Notes under the pieces: generated by a model
Databases searched by the model: none
Told to the model about the DNA's origin: nothing
Seen by the model: the letters and a program-made list of their open reading frames with translations, nothing else
Part shown: positions 53,911 to 64,000 of the stretch, piece by piece
How positions within the stretch are numbered: position 1 is the first letter of the stretch
Layout: every line of letters starts with the position of its first letter
Assembly: GCA_963681505.1 (NCBI GenBank)
Contig: OY811983.1
Coordinates: forward strand, 704,001 to 768,000
DNA length: 64,000 nt
Direction of reading: 5' to 3'
Origin: Eunapius fragilis
Taxonomy: Eukaryota; Porifera; Demospongiae; Spongillida; Spongillidae
Translations under genes and position numbers: made by a program

Positions 53911-55859
53911 TTGCTCCGAATTGCTACCGCGAGAGCAATTGGTCCAATCCAAATGCTCCGAATTGCTCATGCGGGAGCAATTGGTCCAGACGAATTCCTC
54001 CGAAACGCTCCCACGGGAGCAATTGGGAGCAATTTGGTCCAAACGAATTGCTCTGAATCGCTCACGCGGGAGCAATTGGAAGCCATTGGTCCAAACGAAT
54101 TGCTCCGAATTGCTCCCGCGGGTGCAATTAGGGCAATTGGTCCAAACGAATTGCTCCGAATTGCTCCCGCGGGAGCAATTGGGAGCAATTGGTCCAAACA
54201 AATTGCTCCGAATTGCACCCGCGGGAGCAATTGGGAGCAATTGGTCCAAACAAATTGCTCCGAATTGCACCCGTGGGAGCAATTGGGAGCAATTGGTCTA
54301 AACGAATTGCTCCGAATTGCTCCTGCGGGAGCAATTGTTCCTAACCAATTTCTATGAATTGCTCCAGCGGGAGCGATTGGGAGCAATTGGTCCAAACGAA
54401 TTGCTCCGAATTGCTCCCGAGGGAGCAATTGTGAGCAATTGGTCTAAACGAATTGCTCCGAATTGCTCCCGCGAGCACAATTGGTCCAATCCAATTGCTC
54501 CAAATTGCTCCAGCGGGAGCAATTGGTCCAAACGAATTGCCCCGAATCGCTCCCGCGGGAGCAATTGGGAGCTATTGGTCCAAACGAATTGCTCCGAATT
54601 GCTCCCGCGGGAGCAATTGGGAGCAGTTGGTTCTAACGAATTGCTCCGAATTGCTACAGCAGGAGCAATTGGTCCTAACCAATTTCTCCGAATTGCTCTA
54701 GCGGGAGGGATTGGGAGCAATTGGTCCAAACGAGTTCCTCCGAATTGCTCCCGCAGGAGCAATTGGGAGCAATTGGTCAAAACGAATTGCTCCGAATTGC
54801 GCCCGCGGGAGCAATTGGGAACAATTGGTCCATATGAATTACTCCGAATCGCTCCCGCGGGAGCAATTGGGAGCAATTGGTCCAAACAAATTGCTCCGAA
54901 TTGCTGCCGCGGGAGCAATTGGGAGCAATTGGTCCAATCGAATTGCTCCGAATCGCTCCCGTGGGAGCAGTTGGGAGCAATTGGTCCAAACGAATTGCTC
55001 CAAATTGCTCCCGTGGGAGCAATTGGGACCAATTGGTCAATACGAATTGCTCCGAATTACTCAAGTGGGAGCAATTGGGAGCAATTGGTCCAAACAAATT
55101 GCTCCGAATTGCTCCCGTGGGAGCAATTGGGAGCATTTGGTCCAAACGAATTCCTCCGACTTGCTCCCGCGGGTGCAATTGGGAGCAATTGGTCCAAATG
55201 AATTGTTCCAAATCGCTCCCACGGGAGCAATTGGGACCAATTGGTCCAAACAAAATGCTCCAAATTTCCACCGCGGGAGCAATTGGGAGCAATTGGTCCA
55301 ATCGAATTGCGCCGAATCGCTCCCGCCGGAGCAATTGGGAGCAATTGGTCCAAACGAATTGCTCCAAATTGCTCCCGCGGGAGCAATTGGGAGCAATTGG
55401 TCAAAACGAATTGCTCCGAATTACTCCAGTGGGAGCAATTGGGAGCAATTGGTCCAAACAAATTCCTCCGAATCGCTCCCACGGGAGCAATTGGGAGCAA
55501 TTGGTCTAAACAAATTGCTCCGAATTGCTCCCGCGGGAGCAATTGGGAGAAATTGGTCCAAGCGCATTGCTCAGAATCGCTCCCGTGGGAGCAATTGGGA
55601 ACAATTGGTCCAACCGAATCGCTCCGAATTGCTCCCGCGGGATCAATTGGGAGCAATTGGTCTAAACGAATTGCTCTGAATTGCTAAAGCGGGAGCAATT
55701 GGGAGCAATTGGTCCTAACAAATTGCTCCGAATTGCTCCCGCGCGAGCAATTGGGAGGATTTGGTCTAAACGAATTCCTCCGAATTGCTCCCGCGAGAGC
55801 AATTGTTCCTAACCAATTTCTCCGAATTGCTCCAGCGTGAGCGATTGGGAGCAATTGGT
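53911..55859 (+). repeat. Satellite B, B2-subtype block
   Basis: About 37 units of 52 bp (for example CCCGCG centres at 54166 and 54218) with GCTCCGAATTGC and GGGAGCAATTGG. The core palindrome is shorter than in the main array (22 bp perfect), because CCGAATT no longer mirrors AATTGGG. The first units are irregular, with AATTGGTCCAATCC and CAATTGGTCCAGACG lacking the GGGAGCAATT segment. Similar shortened units recur near 54480-54540 and 54660-54690. The right end is within GCAATTGGTATTTCAATG, sharing GT with satellite C. Confidence 0.95.
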
Positions 55860-57960
55860 ATTTCAATGTATGACTCCCGCCGGAGTCAAGTATTTCAATG
55901 TATGACTCCTGCAGAAGTCAAATATGTCAATATGTATGACTCCTGCAAGAGTCAAGTATCTCCATGCATGACTCCTGCAGTAGTCAAGTATGTCAGAATG
56001 TATGAGTCCTTCAGGAGTCAAGTATGTCAATATCTATGACTCCTGCAAGAGTCAACTATATATTTGCATGACTCCTGCAGGTGTCAAGTATGTCAGATTG
56101 GATGACTGCTGCAGTAGTCTAATATGTCACTATGAATGACTCCTGCAGGAGTCAAGCATTTCACTGTATGACTCCTACAAGAGTCAAGTTTGTCAGTATG
56201 CATGACTCCTGCAGGAGTCAAATATTTCAATGAAGGACTCCAGCAGGTGTAAAGTATGTCACTATTTATGACTGCTCCAGGGGTCATGTATCTCCATGCA
56301 TGACTCCTGCAGGAGTCAAGTATGTCAGTATGTATGACTCCTGCAAGAGTCAAATATATATTTGCTTGACTCCTGCAGGAGTCAAGTATGTCAGTATGCA
56401 AGAGTCCTGCAGGAGTCAAGTATTTCAATTATGACTCCTGCAGGAGTCAAGAATGTCAATATGTATGACTCTTGCAGGAGACAAGGATCTCCATACATGA
56501 CACCTGCAGGAGTCAAGTATGTCAGTATCAATGACTCCTGCAGGAGTCAAGTATTTCAATGTATGACTCCCGCAGGAGTCAAGTATATCAATGTATGACT
56601 CCTGCAGGAGTCAAATATGTAAATGTGTATGACTCCTGCAGAAGTCAACTCTATATTTGCATGACTCCTGCAGGAGTCAAGTATGTCAGTATGTATGACT
56701 CCTGCAAGAGTCAAATGTATATTTGCATGACTCCTGCAGGAGTCAAGTATGTCAGTATGCAAGACTCCTGCAGGAGTCAAGCATTTCAATTATGACTCCT
56801 GCAGGAGTCAAGAATGTCAATATGTGAGACTCTTGCAGGAGTCAAGGATCTCCATACATGACACCTGCAGGAGTCAAGTATGTCAGTATCAATGACTCCT
56901 GCAGGAGTCAAGTATTTCAATGTATGACTCCCGCAGGAGTCAAGTATATCAATGCATGACTCCTGCAGGCGTCAAATATGTCAATGTGTATGACTCCTGC
57001 AGGAGTCAACTCTATATTTGCATGACTCCTGCAGGCGTCAATTATTTCAATGTATGACTCCTGCAAGAGTCAAGTATGTCAGTATGTATGTATAACTCCT
57101 GCAGGAGTCAACTATGTATTTGCATGACTCCTGCAGGAGTCAATGTATGACTCCTGCGGATTCAAACATGTCATTATGTATGACTCCTGCAAAAGTCAAG
57201 TATCTCCATGCATGACATCTGCAGGAGTCAAGTATGTCAGTATGAATGACTCCTGCAGGAGTCACATGTCAATTTGTATGACTCCTGCAGGAGTGAGCAA
57301 TCTCCATGTATGACTCCTGCAGGAGTCAAGTATGTCAGAATGTATGAGTCCTGCAGGAGTCAAGTATGTCAATATGTATGACTCCTGCAGGAGTCAACTA
57401 TATATTTGCATGACTCCTGCAGGAGTCAAGTATGTCAGATTGGATGACTGCTGCAGGAGTCGAATATGTCACTATGAATGACTCCTGCAGGAGTCAAGTA
57501 TTTCAATGTATGACTCCTTCAAGAGTCAAGTGTGTCAGTATGCATGACTCCTGCAGGAGTCAAATATTTCAATGAAGGACTCCTGCAGGAGTAAAGTATG
57601 TCAATATGTATGACTCCTCCAGGAGTCATGTATCTCCATGCATGACTCCTGCAGGAGTCAAGTATGTCAGTATGAATGACTCCTGCAGTAGTCAAATATA
57701 TATTTGCATGACTCCTGCAGGAGTCAAGTATGTCAGTATGCAAGACTCCTGCAGGAGTCAAGTATCTCAATGTATGACTCCTGCAGGAGTCATGTATCTC
57801 CATGCATGCATGACTCCTGCAGGAGTCAAGTATGTCAATATGTATGACTCCTGCAGGAGTCAAGTATGTCAGTATGTATGACTCCTGCAGGAGTCAACTA
57901 TGTATTTGCATGACTCCTGCAGGAGTCAAGTATGTCAGTATGCATGACTCCTGCAGCAGT

Positions 57961-60532
57961 CAAGTATCTTAATGTATGACTCCTGCAGGAGTCAAGTATC
58001 TCCAAGCATGACTCCTGCAGGAGTCTAGTATGTCAGTATGTATGATACCTGCAGGAGTCAAGTATGTCACTCAAGAATTTCAATGTATGACTCCTGCAGG
58101 AGTCAATTATTTCAATTATGACTCCTGCATAAGTCAAGTATGTCAATATGTCTGACTCCTGCAGGAGTCAAGTATTTCAATGTATGACTCCTTTAGGAGT
58201 CAAGTATTTCGATATGTATGACTCCTGCAGGAGTAAAGTATCGCCATGCATGACTCCTGAAGGAGTCAAGTATTTCAGTATCAATGACTTCAACAGGAGT
58301 CATATGTCAATATGTATGACTCCTGCAGGAGTGAAGTATTTCAATGAATGACTCCTGCAGGAGTCAAGAATGACAATATGTATGACTCTTGCAGGAGTCA
58401 AGTATCTCCATGCATAACACCTGCAGGAGTAAAGAATGTCAGTATCAATGACTCCTGCAGGAGTCAGGTAATTCAATGTATGTGTCCCTCAGGAGTCAAG
58501 TATTTCAATGTATGACTCCTGCAGGAGTCAAATATGTGATCATGTATGACTCCTGCAGGAGTCAAGTATCTCCAATCATGACTCCTGCAGGAGTCAAGTA
58601 TGTCAGTAAGAATGCCTCCTACAGGAGTCATATGTCAATTTGTATGACTCCTGCAGGAGTGAGCAATCTCCATGTATGACTCCTGCAGGAGTCAAGTATG
58701 TCAGAAAGTATGAGTCCTGCAGGAGTCAAGTATGTCACTATGCATGACTCCTGCCTTAGTCAAATCTGTCAATATGTATAACTCCTGCAGGAGTCAACTC
58801 TACCTTTGCATGACTCCTGCAGGAGTCAAGTATGTCAGTATGCATGACTCCTGCAGGAGTCAAGTATCTCAATGTATGACTCCTGCAGGATGCAAGTATG
58901 TCACTATGCAAGTATGTCACTATGACTCCTGCAGGATGCAAGTATGTCACTATGCGTGACTCCTGTAGGAGTCAAGAATTTGAATGATTGACTCCTGCGG
59001 GAGTCAAGTATTTCAATGTATGACTCCTGCGGGAGTCAAGTATTTCAAAGCATAACTCCCGCAGGAGTCAAGTATGTCAATATGTATGACTCCTGCAGGA
59101 GTCAAGTATCTCAATGTATTACTCCTGCAGGAGTCAAGTATGTCACTATGCAAGACTCTTGCAGGAGTCAAGTATTTCAATGTATGACTCCTACAGGAGT
59201 CAAGGATGTCAGTATGTATGACTTCTGCAGGAGTCAAGTATCTCCATGCATGACTCCTACAGGAGTGAAAAATCTCCATGTATGACTACTACAGGAGTCA
59301 AGTATGTCAGTATGTTTGACTCCAGCAGGAGTCAAATATGTCACTATGAATGACTCCTGCAGGAGTCAAGTATTTCAATGTATGACTCCTGCAGGAGTGA
59401 GCAATCTCCATGTATGACTCCTGCAGGAGTCAAATATGTCACTATGAATGACTCCTGCAGGAGTCACGTATTTCAATATATGACTCCTGCAGGAGTGAAG
59501 TATTTCAATGAATGACTCCTGCAGGAGTCAAGAATATCAATATGTATGACTCTTGCAGGAGTCAAGGATCTCCATACATGACACCTGCAGGAGTCAAGTA
59601 TATCAGTATCATTGACTCCTGCAGGAGTCAAGTATTTCAATGTATGACTCCCGCAGGAGTCAAGTATTTCAATGTATGACTCCTGCAGGAGTCAAATATG
59701 TCAATATGTATGCCTCCTGCAAGAGTCAAGTATCTCCATGCATGACTCCTGCAGGAGTCAAGTATGTCAGAATGTATGAGTCCTGCAGGAGTCAAGTATG
59801 TCAATATGTATGACTCCTGCAGGAGTCAACTGTATATTTGCATGACTCCTGCAGGAGTCAAGTATGTCAGATTGGATGACTGCTGCAGGAGTCGAATATG
59901 TCACTATGAATGACTCCTGCAGGAGTCAAGTATTTCAATGTATGACTCCTACAAGAGTCAAGTTTGTCAGTATGCATGACTCCTGCAGGAGTCAAATATT
60001 TCAATGAAGGACTCCTGCAGGAGTGAAGTATGTCAATATGTACGACTCCTCCAGGATTCATGTATCTCCATGCATGACTCCTGCAGGAGTCAAGTATGTC
60101 AGTATGAATGACTCCTGCGGGAGTCAAATATATATTTGCATAACTCCTGCAGGAGTCAAGTATGTCAGTATGCAAGACTCCTGCAGGAGTCAAGTATCTC
60201 AATGTATGACTCCTGCAGGAGTCAAGTATCTCCATGCATGACTCCTGCAGGAGTCAAGTATGTCAGTATGTATGACTCCTGCAGGAGTATAGTATGTCAC
60301 TCAAGAATTTCAATGTGTATGACTCCTGCAGAAGTCAAGTATTTCAATTATGACTCCTGCAGGAGTCAAGTATTTCAATGTATGACTCCTGCAGGAGTCA
60401 AGTAATTCAATATGTATGACTCCTGCAGGAGTCAAGTATGTCAGTATGTATGACTCCTGCAGGAGTCAACTATGTATTTGCATGACTCCTGCAGGAGTCA
60501 AGTATGTCAGTATGCAAGACTCCTGCAGCAGT
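57961..60532 (+). repeat. Satellite C 2.57-kb super-repeat, copy 1
   Basis: Matches 60533-63103 at an offset of 2571-2572 bp over its full length. Paired landmarks include CAAGTATCTTAATG (57961/60533), the CCTTAGTCAAATCTGTC unit (58754/61325), the duplicated CAGGATGCAAGTATGTCAC (58888/61459) and the unit at 59867/62438. The spacer order is preserved, with few base changes. Confidence 0.85.
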
Positions 60533-63103
60533 CAAGTATCTTAATGTATGACTCCTGCAGGAGTCAAGTATCTCCAAGCATGACTCCTGCAGGAGTCTAG
60601 TATGTCAGTATGTATGATACCTGCAGGAGTCAAGTATGTCACTCAAGAATTTCAATGGATGACTCCTGCAGGAGTCAATTATTTCAATTATGACTCCTGC
60701 ATAAGTCAAGTATGTCAATATGTCTGACTCCTGCAGGAGTCAAGTATTTCAATGTATGACTCCTGCAGGAGTCAAGTATTTCGATATGTATGACTCCTGC
60801 AGGAGTCAAGTATCGCCATGCATGACTCCTGAAGGAGTCAAGTATTTCAGTATCAATGACTCCAACAGGAGTCATATGTCAATATGTATGACTCCTGCAG
60901 GAGTGAAGTATTTCAATGAATGACTCCTGCAGGAGTCAAGAATGTCAATATGTATGACTCTTGCAGGAGTCAAGCATCTCCATGCATGACACCTGCAGGA
61001 GAAAAGAATGTCAGTATCAATGACTCCTGCAGGAGTCAGGTATTTCAATGTATGTGCCCTCAGGAGTCAAGTATTTCAATGTATTACTCCTGCAGGAGTC
61101 AAATATGTGATCATGTAAGACTCCTGCAGGAGTCAAGTATCTCCAATCATGACTCCTGCAGGAGTCAAGTATGTCAGTAAGAATGCCTCCTGCAGGAGTC
61201 ATATGTCAATTTGTATGACTCCTGCAGGAGTGAGCAATCTCCATGTATGACTCCTGCAGGAGTCAAGTATGTCAGAAAGTATGAGTCCTGCAGGAGTCAA
61301 GTATGTCACTATGCATGACTCCTGCCTTAGTCAAATCTGTCAATATGTATAACTCCTGCAGGAGTCAACTGTACCTTTGCATGACTCCTGCAGGAGTCAA
61401 GTATGTCAGTATGCATGACTCCTGCAGGAGTCAAGTATCTCAATGTATGACTCCTGCAGGATGCAAGTATGTCACTATGCAAGTATGTCACTATGACTCC
61501 TGCAGGATGCAAGTATGTCACTATGCGTGACTCCTGTAGGAGTCAAGAATTTAAATAATTGACTCCTGCGGGAGTCAAGTATTTCAATGTATAACTCCTG
61601 CGGGAGTCAAGTATTTCAAAGCATAACTCCCGCAGGAGTCAAGTATGTCAATATGTATGACTCCTGCAGGAGTCAAGTATCTCAATGTATTACTCCTGCA
61701 GGAGTCAAGTATGTCACTATGCAAGACTCTTGCAGGAGTCAAGTATTTCAATGTATGACTCCTACAGGAGTCAAGGATGTCAATATGTATGACTTCTGCA
61801 GGAGTCAAGTATCTCCATGCATGACTCCTACAGGAGTGAAAAATCTCCATGTATGACTACTACAGGAGTCAAGAATGTCAGTATGTTTTACTTCAGCAGG
61901 AGTCAAATATGTCACTATGAATGACTCCTGCAGGAGTCAAGTATTTCAATGTATGACTCCTGCAGGAGTGAGCAATCTCCATGTATGACTCCTGCAGGAG
62001 TCAAATATGTCACTATGAATGACTCCTGCAGGAGTCACGTATTTCAATATATGACTCCTGCAGGAGTGAAGTATTTCAATGAATGACTCCTGCAGGAGTC
62101 AAGAATATCAATATGTATGACTCTTGCAGGAGTCAAGGATCTCCATACATGACACCTGCAGGAGTCAAGTATATCAGTATCATTGACTCCTGCAGGAGTC
62201 AAGTATTTCAATGTATGACTCCCGCAGGAATCAAGTTTTTCAATGTATGACTCCTGCAGGAGTCAAATATGTCAATATGTATGCCTCCTGCAAGAGTCAA
62301 GTATCTCCATGCATGACTCCTGCAGGAGTCAAGTATGTCAGAATGTATGAGTCCTGCAGGAGTCAAGTATGTCAATATGTATGACTCCTGCAGGAGTCAA
62401 CTGTATATTTGCATGACTCCTGCAGGAGTCAAGTATGTCAGATTGGATGACTGCTGCAAGAGTCGAATATGTCACTATGAATGACTCCTGCAGGAGTCAA
62501 GTATTTCAATGTATGACTCCTACAAGAGTCAAGTTTGTCAGTATGCATGACTCCTGCAGGAGTCAAATATTTCAATGAAGGACTCCTGCAGGAGTGAAGT
62601 ATGTCAATATGTATGACTCCTCCAGGATTCATGTATCTCCATGCATGACTCCTGCAGGAGTCAAGTATGTCAGTATGAATGACTCCTGCGGGAGTCAAAT
62701 ATATATTTGCATAACTCCTGCAGGAGTCAAGTATGTCAGTATGCAAGAATCCTGCAGGAGTCAAGTATCTCAATGTATGACTCCTGCAGGAGTCAAGTAT
62801 CTCCATGCATGACTCCTGCAGGAGTCAAGTATGTCAGTATGTATGACTCCTGCAGGAGTCTAGTATGTCACTCAAGAATTTCAATGTGTATGACTCCTGC
62901 AGAAGTCAAGTATTTCAATTATGACTCCTGCAGGAGTCAAGTATTTCAATGTATGACTCCTGCAGGAGTCAAGTAATTCAATATGTATGACTCCTGCAGG
63001 AGTCAAGTATGTCAGTATGTATGACTCCTGCGGGAGTCAACTATGTATTTGCATGACTCCTGCAGCAGACAAGTATGTCAGTATGCAAGACTCCTGCAGC
63101 AGT
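60533..63103 (+). repeat. Satellite C 2.57-kb super-repeat, copy 2
   Basis: Directly abuts copy 1, so it is a tandem duplication of roughly 78 units. Small private differences are present (61558 reads AATAATTGACTCC where copy 1 reads AATGATTGACTCC; 61593 reads ATAACTCC where copy 1 reads ATGACTCC). Confidence 0.85.
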
Positions 63104-64000
63104 CAAGTATCTCAATGTATGATACCTGCAGGAGTCATGTATGTCACTCAAGTATTTCAATGTATGACTCCTGCAGGAGTCAATTATTTCAATTATGACT
63201 CCTGCAGGAGTCAAGCATGTCAATATGTCTGACTCCTGCAGGAGTCAAGTATTCCAATGTATGACTCCTGCAGGAGTCAAGTATTTCGATATGTATGACT
63301 CCTGCAGGAGTCAAGTATCGCCATGCATGACTTTTGAAGGAGTCAAGTATTTCAGTATCAATGACTCCTACAGGAGTCATATGTCAATATGTATGACTCC
63401 TGCAGGAGTGAAGTATCTCCAATCATGACTCCTGCAGGAGTCAAGTATGTCAGTAAGAATGCCTCCTGCAGGAGTCATATGTCAATTTGTATGACTCCTG
63501 CAGTAGTGAGCAATTTCCATGTATCACTCCTGCAGGAGTCAAGTATGTCAGAATGTATGAGTCCTGCAGGAGTCAAGTATGTCAATATGTATGACTCCTG
63601 TAGGAGTCAACTGTATATTTGCATGACTCCTGCAGGAGTCAAGTATGTCAGATTGAATGCCTCCTGCAGGAGTCATATGTCAATTTGTATGACTCCTGCA
63701 GGAGTGAGCAATCTCCATGTATGACTCCTGCAGGAGTCAAGTATGTCAGAAAGTATGAGTCCTGCAGGAGTCAAGTATGTCACTATGCATGACTCCTGCC
63801 GGAGTCAAGTATGTCAATATGTATAACTCCTGCAGGAGTCAACTGTACCTTTGCATGGCTCCTGCAGGAGTCAAGTATGTCAGTATGCATGACTCCTGCG
63901 GGAGTCAACTATGTATTTGCATGACTCCTGCAGGAGTCAAGTATGTCAGTATGTATGACTCCTGCGGGAGTCAACTATGTATTTGCATGACTCCTGCAGG
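63104..64000 (+). repeat. Satellite C super-repeat, third copy, degenerate and cut by window
   Basis: Follows the same order as the start of copies 1 and 2 but with internal losses. About 66 bp are missing near 63115-63140. A larger step near 63410 joins GAGTGAAGTATCTCC directly, skipping about 230 bp present near 60905-61135. The last 150 bp alternate CTGCGGGAGTCAACTATG units with CTGCAGGAGTCAAGTATG units, a local dimer of about 67 bp. Confidence 0.75.

Larger units (their letters stand above)
55860..64000 (+). repeat. Satellite C block 2 (C2), to window end
   Basis: About 245 units of TGACTCCTGCAGGAGTCA with spacers of a few recurring kinds: AGTATGTCAGTATGTA (16 nt, unit 34), AGTATTTCAATGTA and AGTATCTCCATGCA (14 nt, unit 32), AACTATATATTTGCA-type, and shorter ones. 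A landmark spacer GTCAGATTGGATGAC appears near 56092, 57426, 59866 and 62437, and in changed form near 63649. It marks multi-unit super-repeats. The array runs off the end of the window, so its length is unknown. Confidence 0.96.

Noticed and set aside
57519..57863. Frames of 60-150 codons in satellite C with a 22-residue period
   Set aside because: They follow from pairs of 32- and 34-bp units summing to 66 bp. Both strands are open at once, and no start, domain or coding bias supports a gene.
51455..64000. Satellite C as a CRISPR array (palindromic repeat with spacers)
   Set aside because: Spacers are only 13-16 nt and come from a few recurring classes, repeats are 18 bp and degenerate, and no cas genes or leader are present.
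51455..64000. GAGTCA/TGACTC ends of the C palindrome as AP-1/GCN4-type sites
   Set aside because: Each is one base short of the full 7-bp site in the consensus; complete TGAGTCA occurs only sporadically (for example near 53637). No evidence of function.
1..64000. Transposon, rRNA, tRNA or telomeric repeat content
   Set aside because: I found no terminal repeats with target duplications, no conserved RNA gene motifs and no telomere-like short repeat; every stretch belongs to satellite A, B or C.

Overview
The window is satellite DNA from end to end. I can support no protein-coding gene, tRNA, rRNA, CRISPR array or transposon. Three unrelated tandem-repeat families fill it: satellite A (185-bp unit, about 230 copies, positions 1-42465), satellite B (52-bp unit, about 210 copies, in 42466-51454 and 53911-55859) and satellite C (18-bp palindrome plus a short spacer, unit mostly 31-34 bp, over 300 copies, in 51455-53908 and 55860-64000). 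Megabase-style arrays like this, with nucleosome-sized monomers and higher-order repeats, point to a eukaryotic nuclear genome, most likely pericentromeric, centromeric, subtelomeric or B-chromosome heterochromatin. I do not recognise the families and cannot name the organism.

Layout. Satellite A is one uninterrupted head-to-tail array in four domains: 1-15421 (multi-kilobase segments recurring at offsets of 2405, 3513, 4996, 5551 and 5918 bp), 15422-18490 (more mixed monomers), 18491-40490 (near-identical tandem blocks of about 6.1-6.3 kb) and 40491-42465 (a tail rich in one subtype). At 42465/42466 it switches abruptly, mid-unit, to satellite B. B runs forward, is inverted between about 43441 and 45232, then runs forward again. 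From about 51098 it changes to a distinct subtype (B2). A 2.45-kb block of satellite C interrupts the B2 array at 51455-53908; B2 resumes in the same orientation to 55859. The remainder is satellite C in the opposite orientation to the first C block, with a tandem super-repeat of about 2571 bp.

Common theme. Every family carries a dyad whose arms contain CTCC...GGAG. In A it is CTCCCATA, a 6-nt loop, then TATGGGAG. In B it is centred on GCTCCCGCGGGAGC and extends to a perfect 32-bp palindrome in a 52-bp unit. In C it is TGACTCCTGCAGGAGTCA. Whether this reflects a shared binding or structural role, or is chance, is open; it is the observation I would follow first. The second is the way C appears to have been inserted, inverted, into the B2 array.

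Many open reading frames exist, but they are by-products of repetition. The B consensus contains no stop trinucleotide on either strand, so all six frames stay open for long distances.
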